Made by a program: the position numbers and the translations under genes
Assembly (NCBI RefSeq): GCF_017921895.1
Contig: NZ_JAFIDN010000013.1
Location: forward strand, 27,216-91,215
Length of the DNA: 64,000 bases
Reading direction: 5' to 3'
Source of the DNA: Natronogracilivirga saccharolytica
GTDB lineage: Bacteria; Bacteroidota; Rhodothermia; Balneolales; Natronogracilivirgulaceae
Shown here: in pieces, positions 18,855 to 26,598 of the stretch
How positions within the stretch are numbered: position 1 is the stretch's first letter
Layout: each line of letters starts with the position of its first letter
Notes under the pieces: model-generated
Database searches by the model: none
Seen by the model: only the letters and a program-made list of their open reading frames with translations
What the model was told of the DNA's origin: nothing

Positions 18855-19556
18855 TCAGGAGTTTTGCAAGGTAACCGGCTGCAATGTCCCTTTTTTCAGC
18901 TCATAAATATTCGGAGCTATTTCCGCGATCCGGTGATCGTGAGTGATCAGAACAATGCCGGTACGTTCTTTCTGCTTCATTTCCAATAATACGGAGAGAA
19001 GCTTTTCGGTATTGCGCTCATCCAGATTTCCGGTTGGTTCATCAGCCATCAAAATCTCCGGTTCGTTCATAAGCGCTCTTGCTACAGCAACACGCTGCTG
19101 CTCGCCGCCGGAAAGCTCGGACGGGCGGTGATCCATTCTGTTTGAAAGTCCTGTCTGATCGAGAAGGTAACCGGCGCGGTCACGAATCTGGTTCATCGGT
19201 TTTCCTGCAATCAATCCGGGCATAAAGACATTTTCAAGAGCGGTAAACTCCGGGAGCAAATGATGAAACTGAAACACAAAGCCAATATTGAGATTCCGGA
19301 ATTTTGCAAGCTCCTCATCATTCATCTGTGCAAGATCTGCATTCCGGAAGTATATGGAGCCGCGATCGGGTCTGTCCAGGCCTCCCAGGATGTGAAGCAG
19401 GGTGCTTTTTCCTGAACCGCTTGCCCCTACGATGGCGGTGAGATCATTTTCATGAATTTCAAGATCGGCGCCGGTCAGGACTTCCACAGGTTCGGTTTTA
19501 CCCGTGTAGGTCTTGTGGATGTTTTGGGCTTGTAGTAATAAGTTTCCGGTATTCAC
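18855..19556 (-). CDS. lolD: LolD-type ABC transporter ATPase
   Basis: A 233-residue ABC ATPase: Walker A GASGSGKST at about residues 42-50, Q-loop VFQFHHLLPEFTALENV, signature LSGGEQQRVAVARAL, Walker B ILMADEPTGNLD, and switch histidine in THDHR. The ENVFMPGLI stretch is typical of the LolD/MacB branch. LolD powers extraction of lipoproteins from the inner membrane with LolC/LolE. No LolCE-type permease is nearby, so the partner is encoded elsewhere. Its start overlaps the ymdB stop by four bases (ATGA), indicating coupled translation. FtsE or MacB-type function is less likely but not excluded. Confidence 0.82.
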   Translation of the reverse strand: MNTGNLLLQAQNIHKTYTGKTEPVEVLTGADLEIHENDLTAIVGASGSGKSTLLHILGGLDRPDRGSIYFRNADLAQMNDEELAKFRNLNIGFVFQFHHLLPEFTALENVFMPGLIAGKPMNQIRDRAGYLLDQTGLSNRMDHRPSELSGGEQQRVAVARALMNEPEILMADEPTGNLDERNTEKLLSVLLEMKQKERTGIVLITHDHRIAEIAPNIYELKKGTLQPVTLQNS

Positions 19557-20368
19557 GATGATGCTTTGGTTTCAAAACCAGGAAAAGTAACGGGTTCTAT
19601 GCTGCTGCATTGGCCGGTTTCAGTGTCAATTTCCGTGACCAGTCCGCAAATGCGGTTGTCACCGTTGGCCATTTTGTATTTGTGCGGAGTCTGAATAAGA
19701 AAACGTTTTATTGCCGTTTCCTTATCCATACCAATAACGGAGTGGTAGGGGCCTGTCATACCCACATCGGTAATATAGCCCATTCCTTTCGGGAGGATCC
19801 GGGCATCGGCCGTCGGGATATGGGTGTGTGTGCCGGCCATAACGGATGCACGGCCGTCCACATACCAGCCGAAGGCCATCTTTTCCGCAGTTGCTTCGGC
19901 ATGAAAGTCGATGAAAATAATGTTGGTCTGTTCCTTTACCTTTTCGAGCACCCAGTCTGCAGTGCGAAACGGGTCGTCAATGGTTTGCATATATGTGCGG
20001 CCCTGAAGATTGACGACACCGATTTTTTGAGATGTGCCCGGAATATCATAGATACCGTATCCGAATCCGTGTGCTCCTTTCGGGTAATTCAAAGGCCGGA
20101 GCAAATTGGGATCGGTTTTCATGTACGGATAGATTTTCCATTTTGCGAAGCTGTGATTGCCACCGGTAATCACATGGACACCTAGTTTGTACAGGCTGCG
20201 GATGATCTCCTCATTGATCCCCATACCTTCATGCGAATTTTCTGCATTGGCAATTACAAAATCTGCGTTGTGTTTGCTAATAATGGAGGGCAGAAGTGTT
20301 TCCAGAAGTGAGAGGCCGGGAGAGCCTACTATATCACCGATGAACAGAACCTTGAGTTGTTGCGACAT
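19553..20368 (-). CDS. ymdB: YmdB-family metallophosphoesterase (TIGR00282)
   Basis: A 271-residue cytoplasmic metallophosphoesterase. N-terminal metal ligands are in LFIGDIVGSPG; ANAENSHEGMGI, GGNHSF and DFHAEATAEKMA with GTHTHIPTAD complete the dinuclear metal site. Family members such as Bacillus YmdB hydrolyse 2',3'-cyclic nucleotides and influence RNase Y. Here it follows zapA and the 6S RNA candidate, where Bacteroidota often carry rny, so a link with RNA turnover is plausible (inference). It overlaps lolD by four bases. Confidence 0.88.
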   Translation of the reverse strand: MSQQLKVLFIGDIVGSPGLSLLETLLPSIISKHNADFVIANAENSHEGMGINEEIIRSLYKLGVHVITGGNHSFAKWKIYPYMKTDPNLLRPLNYPKGAHGFGYGIYDIPGTSQKIGVVNLQGRTYMQTIDDPFRTADWVLEKVKEQTNIIFIDFHAEATAEKMAFGWYVDGRASVMAGTHTHIPTADARILPKGMGYITDVGMTGPYHSVIGMDKETAIKRFLIQTPHKYKMANGDNRICGLVTEIDTETGQCSSIEPVTFPGFETKASS

Positions 20369-20394
20369 GAAAAAAATCTCGGATAAATACAGAT

Positions 20395-20576
20395 AAAAAA
20401 AACGCTAATGAAGCAGGCACAATACAAGCTACCGTCATTGACAGTGCGGGCATCCACTCGCATCGGGTCTGCCTTCCACTATTCACATTGCGTGACATGA
20501 GGCCTGGCATTGCCGAACGAAGTTAAACACCCTTTTTTTTAAGTGTTGTGCTTGTTTATGTTAATCCTGCCTCAAA
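20395..20576 (-). ncRNA. ssrS: 6S RNA candidate (ssrS)
   Basis: The minus strand between zapA and ymdB can form a long rod of about 180 bases. GAGGCAGG (20566-20573) near the 5' end pairs with CCTGCTTC near the 3' end. Just inside, GCACAA faces TTGTGC. The transcript ends in a run of eight T residues (20395-20402). Length, terminal stem, U-run and the zapA-adjacent position are all typical of 6S RNA, which binds the housekeeping RNA polymerase. A full covariance search was not possible, and the central bubble was not modelled in detail. Confidence 0.6.
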
Positions 20577-20609
20577 AGCGTTTTTAACACTCACGTGTAT
20601 AACGACTAC

Positions 20610-20921
20610 TTAAATATCGTTATTCTCCCGCTCAATGTCATCCAATAATTCACGAAGTGAGTGATTTATTTCTGAGAAGATGGCCTGCTTTTCAGAATCG
20701 GTATCCGGAGTTTGATTTCCGTTTTCCAGAAAGAGCTCCTCTGCAATACTCAGGCTGGCAAGCACCATGATGGTTGAGTCGGATTGACTGGCCAGCGCCT
20801 TCCGGAAATCCTGAAAACGCTTGTCAACGTATTTTGCAATCTGATGCATCATTTCTTCATCCCCTTCATTGATCTTCAGGGGGTATTGCTTGCCGAGTAT
20901 GGATACCTTAATCGATTTCAT
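20610..20921 (-). CDS. zapA: Cell division protein ZapA
   Basis: A 103-residue cytoplasmic protein with the ZapA fold: beta-rich start KSIKVSILGKQYPLKI, then EEMMHQIAKYVDKRF and ASLSIAEELF, then a helical C-terminus. ZapA bundles FtsZ filaments at mid-cell. The upstream neighbour encodes a coiled-coil protein of unknown function, and 6S RNA follows directly, as in many bacteria. The start is the ATG at 20921. Confidence 0.88.
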   Translation of the reverse strand: MKSIKVSILGKQYPLKINEGDEEMMHQIAKYVDKRFQDFRKALASQSDSTIMVLASLSIAEELFLENGNQTPDTDSEKQAIFSEINHSLRELLDDIERENNDI

Positions 20922-20986
20922 TTGTTTCCATCTGTTTAAATTTCCGGATTAAAATGACAGATGAACCGAAGGTCACGAAGTGAAAT

Positions 20987-21034
20987 ACCATGACAGTATT
21001 TGCCTGTATACCGTAACTTGTGTTCTGTCATGGT
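20987..21034 (-). promoter_or_regulatory. Long hairpin between the coiled-coil gene and zapA
   Basis: Perfect ten-base arms ACCATGACAG (20987-20996) and CTGTCATGGT (21025-21034) flank a 28-base loop. The stem extends four or five pairs further with a one-base bulge. No T-run follows, so a simple terminator is unlikely. It may protect or process the mRNA, or regulate zapA; this is inference. Confidence 0.5.
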
Positions 21035-21055
21035 TATTTCAGTTCAAGGTATTTT

Positions 21056-21496
21056 TTATTGCCTGGATCGTTCAAGGTGTTTGTCTATTCGCCGGATCAG
21101 TTCCGTTATTTGCTGGCGAAGAACTACCTTTTCATTTTTGCCAAGCTCCGAAAAAAGGTCCTGTTCGACATCTGCAGTTGTTTTATTTGAATCAACATCA
21201 GAATGGGCAGTTGAAGTACCTTGCTCGGGTTCGCCGCCGGTTGAATGGCTGCTGCTGATCTCAGAGGACTCATTCTGCTCTTTGGCGGCTTTCAGCTGAT
21301 CAAGCTCCTCGCGAAGTCGCACCGTTTCCCTGCCGGACTCGGCGAGTTGTGATCTGACTTCTTTTAACTCATTGCTGAGTTTGCGATTTTCACTCTTAAG
21401 TGACGTTCTTTCTGTTTTCAGCTCGGACAAGCGGCTTTTCAGCTCACCAAGCAGATCACGAAACTCCTTGTAATATGACTCTTCGCGGTAACTCAC
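21056..21496 (-). CDS. Small coiled-coil protein between pheT and zapA
   Basis: A 146-residue hydrophilic protein. Residues 10-75 form a long heptad-type coiled coil (LGELKSRLSELKTERTSLKS and on to LREELDQLKAAKE), followed by a Ser/Thr/Glu-rich linker and a short C-terminal amphipathic helix (VVLRQQITELIRRIDKHL). No signal peptide or membrane segment is seen. Coiled-coil proteins of unknown function often sit between pheT and zapA in Bacteroidota-like genomes, so a link to the division ring (ZapB-like) is a guess from position only. Confidence 0.75.
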   Translation of the reverse strand: MSYREESYYKEFRDLLGELKSRLSELKTERTSLKSENRKLSNELKEVRSQLAESGRETVRLREELDQLKAAKEQNESSEISSSHSTGGEPEQGTSTAHSDVDSNKTTADVEQDLFSELGKNEKVVLRQQITELIRRIDKHLERSRQ

Positions 21497-21540
21497 ATCA
21501 GGGCTCCGTTAGATATACACAATAAATGGTTCTGACCGAA

Positions 21541-23970
21541 TCAGGAACGAAGCTCTGCTGAAAAATCCGATTTCAGTTTCTTTAAAATTTGTTGGATAAC
21601 AGGGTCGACATCCTTAGCGGTCAGTGTTTTATCATTATCCTGAAACGTCAAACGAAATGCAACGCTTTTTTGATGTTTTTTCAGAGATCCACCCTCAAAG
21701 ACATCGAAAACTTCCACACTTCTGAGCTGATGCCCTGCTGTCTCATACATCTTCTGCTCCAGGTCTCCGGCCGGAACCGATTTGTCCACAACAAGCGCAA
21801 GATCATATTCAAATGAAGGGAACCGGGAAACCGGCTGATAGATCCTGCGGCTGCCTTGTTCCGCAAGTTGTTCGAGCAAGGTAATATCCAGCTCAGCGGT
21901 GAATGCAGGCTTTTCTACATCGGTAAGCTTTTTCCAATCTTCACCGGCTGACTCAAGCGTACCTATGCGGGTTTGATTGTCGTCAGAACTGGCCAGAAGA
22001 GACAGTCCCTGACCGGAAACTTTCCATTGGACTCTGTCTTCCAGACCCAGCTGCCGGAGGACCGATATGACCAGCGCTTTGAGATCAAACAGATCAACAT
22101 CACGGGCAGATTCTTTCCAGTGATCGGCATGATTCTTTCCGGCAATCCCTATGTGAAGATGAGTGGATTCGTGAATGCCGGGGATCCAGCTTCCGCCTTT
22201 TTTATCCTTTTTAAAAATATTTCCGATCTCAAAAAAGCGGACACCGGGAACACTTCTGTTGAAGTTAAATGAAGCCGACCTGAGAAAACCGTATTTCAAA
22301 TCCGTTCTGAGCAGGGCCTGATCTTTTGTGATCGGATTCAGTGTTGGAATCACAGTGTGCTCACCGCCTGCAGCATCAAGCAGCCGTTCCGGCAGCAGAC
22401 TGTTGGTATAGATTTCTTTCAGACCGGAGGCGACTGCGGCATTGCGGACTTTTTCCCGGAATGTTTCGTGAAAGGGGACGGGCTGAGGATTGGCAATGGT
22501 AATCCGTTCCGGATCGGGGATGTTATTGTAATCATATATCCTTGCCACCTCTTCGATCAAATCGATCTCGGTTGTGATATCCGGCCGGAAGGTGGGTACT
22601 GTGCAGATCCATTTGGTTTCGCCGTTTTCTTGCGATGGTTCTGTCAATATTTCCAGTTTATTCAGGATACTGACTGTTTTTTCCCCGGGTATCTCAACAC
22701 CGAGAATCTGTGTCAGACGCGGCTTGCGTAATGTCACTTTGAGAGGGCTGGTCTTAACCGGATGCACATCACTGATGCCTTCGATTGTTCCTCCGCAATG
22801 CTCCCGGATGAGGCCGGCACATCTCAATGCGGCCAGGCGGGTGATTGAAGGGTCAACACCTCTTTCAAACCGATATGATGAGTCCGTCTGAAGGGCAAGA
22901 GAACGTGCTGTTTTACGGATTCCAACCGGTTCGAACCAGGCAGATTCGATAAGAATATCGGTAGTTTGTTCTGAAATTTCGGAGTTCAGGCCACCCATAA
23001 CTCCGGCAAGTGCAACGGGCTTTTCAGCATCACATATGAAAAGCGATCCTGCAGGAACCGTGCGCTCTACATCATCGAGAGTAGTGAACGTGATATCAGA
23101 ATCGTAAGACCGGACATCAATCTGCCCGCCGGCCAAATTTTTGTAGTCAAAAGCGTGAAGCGGCTGCCCCAGTTCATGCAAAATGTAATTGGTGATATCC
23201 ACAACATTGTTCCGGGGGCGGAGCCCTATGGATACGAGATAGTTTTTCAGCCAGTTTGGCGACTGACCAATACGGATGCCGCGCATCAGGATGCCGACAT
23301 ACCGGTGGCATTTGTCGGTGTCGGTTATGCGGATGGTACCGTCATTCAGATTGGCTTCCGGTTCAGGCAGATTATCCAGCGGTTTTTTCAAATCTGCACC
23401 GGTGGCAGCGGCAAGGTCACGTGCAACACCCAGATGACAGGTAGCATCCGGGCGGTTGGGGGTCAGGCCGATCTCAAATACGGTATCGCGGCTGCTGCCG
23501 ACCAGATCAGCAAAAGGAGTTCCGGGCGTAGTCCGGTCATCAAGGACCATAATGCCGGTATGGTCATCACTCAGCCCCAGTTCGTCTTCGGCACAAATCA
23601 TTCCGAAGGATTTCTGGCCGCGTATTTTGGCTTTTTTGATTTTAAATGGCGTTCCGTCGGGAAGAGGTTTCGGCAGCACAGCCCCGACAGTAGCCACCGG
23701 AACTTTCTGACCGGCAGCAACATTCGGAGCACCACACACGATCTGACTGGGCTCTTTATTACCTGTATCTACATGACAGACAACCAGTTTGTCTGCATCT
23801 GGATGAGGCTGGACCTCCAGGACTTCGCCCACTACAATTCCCTGAAAATCCGATCCTGTTGATTCGGTTTCCTCGACCTCCAGGCCGGTTAATGTCAGCC
23901 GTTCGGCGGTCTCTTCAGGATCAGGTATTTCTGAAAGGTATTGTGAAAGCCAGTTATACGAAATTTTCAT
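21541..23970 (-). CDS. pheT: Phenylalanyl-tRNA synthetase beta subunit
   Basis: The 809-residue protein has the normal domain order: an N-terminal tRNA-binding (EMAP/OB) domain (about 40-150), B3/4 editing domain, B5 domain, core, and C-terminal anticodon-binding ferredoxin-like domain (about 715-808, YQPVSRFPSFEYDLALVVDK). It charges tRNA-Phe with PheS as an alpha2-beta2 enzyme. pheS lies upstream with a longer than usual gap of 173 bases, which contains a perfect 14-base palindrome at 24019-24032. The start ATG gives the typical N-terminus MKISYNWLSQYL. Confidence 0.97.
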   Translation of the reverse strand: MKISYNWLSQYLSEIPDPEETAERLTLTGLEVEETESTGSDFQGIVVGEVLEVQPHPDADKLVVCHVDTGNKEPSQIVCGAPNVAAGQKVPVATVGAVLPKPLPDGTPFKIKKAKIRGQKSFGMICAEDELGLSDDHTGIMVLDDRTTPGTPFADLVGSSRDTVFEIGLTPNRPDATCHLGVARDLAAATGADLKKPLDNLPEPEANLNDGTIRITDTDKCHRYVGILMRGIRIGQSPNWLKNYLVSIGLRPRNNVVDITNYILHELGQPLHAFDYKNLAGGQIDVRSYDSDITFTTLDDVERTVPAGSLFICDAEKPVALAGVMGGLNSEISEQTTDILIESAWFEPVGIRKTARSLALQTDSSYRFERGVDPSITRLAALRCAGLIREHCGGTIEGISDVHPVKTSPLKVTLRKPRLTQILGVEIPGEKTVSILNKLEILTEPSQENGETKWICTVPTFRPDITTEIDLIEEVARIYDYNNIPDPERITIANPQPVPFHETFREKVRNAAVASGLKEIYTNSLLPERLLDAAGGEHTVIPTLNPITKDQALLRTDLKYGFLRSASFNFNRSVPGVRFFEIGNIFKKDKKGGSWIPGIHESTHLHIGIAGKNHADHWKESARDVDLFDLKALVISVLRQLGLEDRVQWKVSGQGLSLLASSDDNQTRIGTLESAGEDWKKLTDVEKPAFTAELDITLLEQLAEQGSRRIYQPVSRFPSFEYDLALVVDKSVPAGDLEQKMYETAGHQLRSVEVFDVFEGGSLKKHQKSVAFRLTFQDNDKTLTAKDVDPVIQQILKKLKSDFSAELRS

Positions 23971-24018
23971 CAGTTATATAGTCTCAGTTTATTTCGTCAG
24001 ATATTCAGATATAATGTC

Positions 24019-24032
24019 ATCACATATGTGAT
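24019..24032. promoter_or_regulatory. Palindrome in the pheS-pheT gap
   Basis: ATCACATATGTGAT is a perfect 14-base palindrome, and two of the next three bases on each side also pair. It lies 49 bases upstream of the pheT start. It could be a protein-binding site or a small RNA hairpin. No regulator is assigned. Confidence 0.4.
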
Positions 24033-24143
24033 AACACGCTGTGCTGCAGTGCTGCGGACCGGTCACGGATATTGCATCGGGATGCTCTGATAATGCAGAC
24101 AAGCGATCCGGTTCAAGCCATCAGTTGACAGATCCCGGGTAAA

Positions 24144-25160
24144 TTACGGAAACTGTTCCAGAAACCTGAGGTCGTTGTCATACAGCAGGCGGATGTCATC
24201 GATCTCGTACCGGGACATCGTAATGCGTTCGACTCCCATCCCAAAGGCAAATCCGGTCCATTTTTCCGGATCCACATCAACGGCCTTGAGTACGTTGGGA
24301 TGCACCATGCCTGCCCCGAGAATTTCCATCCACTGCCCCGGCCGGTTGTCTGTTTCCCACCAGATATCCATCTCAAGACTGGGTTCTGTAAACGGGAAAA
24401 AAGATGGCCGGATGCGGTACTTCAGTTGCTTTCCGAAAAGGTGGGAGGCAAAAGTGATCAGTGTGTGTTTCAAATCAGCCAGGCTGACATTTTTATCGAC
24501 ATACAGTCCTTCAACCTGGTGAAACAGGCAGTAGGATTTGGCTGTGATGGACTCATTGCGATAGACACGTCCGGGCATGATGGCACGGACCGGCGGTGCC
24601 TGCTCTTTCATCAGGCGGATCTGCACGGGGGAGGTATGAGTACGAAGGACAAGGTCGCGGCCGGGGTCCTGCTCATCCTTCCGGATGAAAAAGGTGTCCT
24701 GCATATCCCTGGCAGGATGTTCGGGGGGAAAGTTCAGAGCAGTAAAGTTGTGGAAATCGTCCTCCAGTTCCGGACCGTCTGCGATCGTAAAACCGAGCCG
24801 GTAGAAAATGGATTTGATTTCATTCATCGTCTGGGACAGGGGATGTTCGGAACCGACCGGCAGTGGCAGGGGAGGCAGGCTTGGGTCATCGGATGCGGTG
24901 AGTGTCCGTGATGTATCAGAGGCAAGGGCAGATTTTGCTTCTTCAAACCGGGATTTTGCCTTCTGTTTGAGTGCATTGAGTTCCTTGCCCAGCCGGGCGC
25001 GGTCTTCCGGAGCTGCTTTTCCGATACCGGCCAGCAGATCGGTAATAATGCCTTTTCGTGAAAGATATTTCAGCCGGAATGCTTCCAGTGCTTCTTCAGA
25101 GTCAAGTCGGGCATCTTCAAGATCCTTGCGGATTTTTTCGATATCGGTATTTGATGGCAT
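24144..25160 (-). CDS. pheS: Phenylalanyl-tRNA synthetase alpha subunit
   Basis: The ATG at 25160 (MPSNTDIEK) gives 338 residues. A longer ORF from 25205 runs through the rplT terminator and is rejected. The N-terminal helical tRNA arm is followed by the class II catalytic core: motif 2 PGRVYRNESITAKSYCLFHQ, the conserved FHQVEGL stretch, and motif 3 GFAFGMGVERITM near the end. The enzyme charges tRNA-Phe in the cytoplasm. A strong terminator lies between it and rplT, so it may have its own promoter or depend on readthrough. Confidence 0.95.
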   Translation of the reverse strand: MPSNTDIEKIRKDLEDARLDSEEALEAFRLKYLSRKGIITDLLAGIGKAAPEDRARLGKELNALKQKAKSRFEEAKSALASDTSRTLTASDDPSLPPLPLPVGSEHPLSQTMNEIKSIFYRLGFTIADGPELEDDFHNFTALNFPPEHPARDMQDTFFIRKDEQDPGRDLVLRTHTSPVQIRLMKEQAPPVRAIMPGRVYRNESITAKSYCLFHQVEGLYVDKNVSLADLKHTLITFASHLFGKQLKYRIRPSFFPFTEPSLEMDIWWETDNRPGQWMEILGAGMVHPNVLKAVDVDPEKWTGFAFGMGVERITMSRYEIDDIRLLYDNDLRFLEQFP

Positions 25161-25204
25161 TTTTACTTGGGATAAATGGATGTAGCAGGTATCCTGCCTG
25201 AACA

Positions 25205-25242
25205 TAAAAAAACCGGCAGCACCTGAGTGATACTGCCGGTTT
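25205..25242 (-). terminator. Terminator between rplT and pheS
   Basis: On the minus strand, AAACCGGCAG pairs with CTGCCGGTTT around 13 bases, followed by a T-run. It starts 17 bases after the rplT stop and ends 45 bases before the pheS start. Confidence 0.85.
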
Positions 25243-25258
25243 CAGAATTAAAACAGGG

Positions 25259-25612
25259 TCAGGATTTCTTCTGCGCTGTTTCAACAACAGCAGAGAAGGC
25301 CTTTGGATCATGCACAGCGAGGTCGGCAAGTACCTTCCGGTTGATCTCCATTTCACGGGATTTCATTGCACCCATGAGTTTGGAGTAGGTGGTGCCGTTT
25401 TGTCTGGCTGCAGCGTTGATACGTGTGATCCAGAGTTTTCGGAATTCTCTTTTGCGGACTCTCCTGTCGCGGTACTGGTACTGAAGGGCTTTATCCACCG
25501 CGTTCTTGGCGATGGTGTAGACCTTGCTTCTTGCACCCCAGTAGCCTTTCGCACGGTCTAATATCCGTTTGCGACGGCGACGGGAAGCCACATTATTGGT
25601 CGATCGTGGCAT
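25259..25612 (-). CDS. rplT: Ribosomal protein L20
   Basis: A 117-residue, strongly basic protein with the L20 pattern [35 protein letters not shown] and [16 protein letters not shown]20 is an early-assembling 50S protein. It follows rpmI after 27 bases. In other bacteria it represses its own operon; I found no clear 23S mimic here. A hairpin terminator comes directly after the gene. Confidence 0.97.
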   Translation of the reverse strand: MPRSTNNVASRRRRKRILDRAKGYWGARSKVYTIAKNAVDKALQYQYRDRRVRKREFRKLWITRINAAARQNGTTYSKLMGAMKSREMEINRKVLADLAVHDPKAFSAVVETAQKKS

Positions 25613-25639
25613 TTGTTCAGTTTTAGGTTGTTAAAAAAA

Positions 25640-25837
25640 TCAGGAATTCGGAAGCATGATACGTACGCGGTTCACATCGGTTTTGTCAACCAGTGTTGTC
25701 TGCCGCAGATTCCGCTTCCTTTTTGGTGTCTTTTTCGTAAGAATATGACTTGCGAACGCTTTCTGGCGCTTTATTTTACCGCTTCCGGTAAACTTGAAAC
25801 GCTTTTTGGCGCCGCTTATGGATTTCATTTTAGGCAT
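25640..25837 (-). CDS. rpmI: Ribosomal protein L35
   Basis: The ATG at 25837 ([14 protein letters not shown]) gives the standard 65 residues; the longer ORF from 25930 adds hydrophobic residues foreign to the family. It is very basic, with [11 protein letters not shown]. It is a 50S subunit protein between infC and rplT. The infC-rpmI gap of 113 bases can form a hairpin (CATCAA 25900-25905 with TTGATG 25914-25919, plus an outer AACAC/GTGTT) followed by TTTT, possibly a weak attenuator. Confidence 0.95.
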   Translation of the reverse strand: MPKMKSISGAKKRFKFTGSGKIKRQKAFASHILTKKTPKRKRNLRQTTLVDKTDVNRVRIMLPNS

Positions 25838-25950
25838 ATCAAACCCTAAAAAGTTGGTTAAAATTAGCAAGCATGAAAGATAGTGAAAAACACCCAAAGC
25901 ATCAATGATATACTTGATGTGTTCCATCATCCTCCGCCCATGGCTGCTGT

Positions 25951-26505
25951 CTATGAACCGGCACCTTTGGCTGGTGAAAAGACCATGGACATGCGCTTGC
26001 CCTCAAGTTTGGCAGGTGTTTCCACTTTTCCAAGCTCTTCGAGATCCTCGGCGAGCCTGTCAAGAAGCTGTTTTCCCTGGTCACTGTAAATTATGTCACG
26101 CCCTTTGAACTGAACGGTCGCTTTCACCTTGTTGCCCTCTTTCAGAAATGATTCGGCGTGACGTTTTTTGAATTCGTAGTCGTGATCATCGGTCTGGGGA
26201 CGAAAGCGAAGCTCCTTGAGCACAACAACATGCTGCTTTTTCTTGGCTTCCTTCTCTTTTTTCTTCTTTTCAAACAGGTGCTTTCCGTGATCCATGATTT
26301 TGCATACGGGCGGATCTGCATTGGGAGCAACCTCGACCAGGTCAAGGTTGTGACTGTATGCAATTTCCAGTGCTTCCTCTACAGGAATAATGGCATGCTC
26401 ATTATCAGGCTTGATTACACGGACCACATCTGCCCTGATTGCCTCGTTTACACGTTCCTTGGGTTCGGACTTGCGAACGGGGTTGCTTTTGAATCGTTTT
26501 CCGAT
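25951..26505 (-). CDS. infC: Translation initiation factor IF-3, ATC start
   Basis: The reading frame continues upstream of the GTG at 26427 into sequence that is clearly IF-3 ([20 protein letters not shown]). The only well-placed start is ATC at 26505, giving [20 protein letters not shown] and 184 residues in all. AAAGGAG lies eight bases upstream of it (26514-26520 on the plus strand). IF-3 rejects non-canonical starts, and in E. coli infC uses AUU so that IF-3 limits its own synthesis; ATC fits the same logic. IF-3 binds the 30S subunit and discriminates initiator tRNA. The gene is between thrS and rpmI. Confidence 0.93.
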   Translation of the reverse strand: MGKRFKSNPVRKSEPKERVNEAIRADVVRVIKPDNEHAIIPVEEALEIAYSHNLDLVEVAPNADPPVCKIMDHGKHLFEKKKKEKEAKKKQHVVVLKELRFRPQTDDHDYEFKKRHAESFLKEGNKVKATVQFKGRDIIYSDQGKQLLDRLAEDLEELGKVETPAKLEGKRMSMVFSPAKGAGS

Positions 26506-26513
26506 GGTTGTTT

Positions 26514-26520
26514 CTCCTTT
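26514..26520 (-). promoter_or_regulatory. Shine-Dalgarno that fixes the infC ATC start
   Basis: AAAGGAG on the minus strand, eight bases before ATC at 26505. Strong sites of this type are uncommon in this window, which makes the non-standard start more credible. Confidence 0.8.
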
Positions 26521-26598
26521 ATTTGTTACGGTTCAGGATGACGGTACCCTTCCCGGGCACATCCTGGAAACGGATACCCGAAATGATGCCGGATTAAC

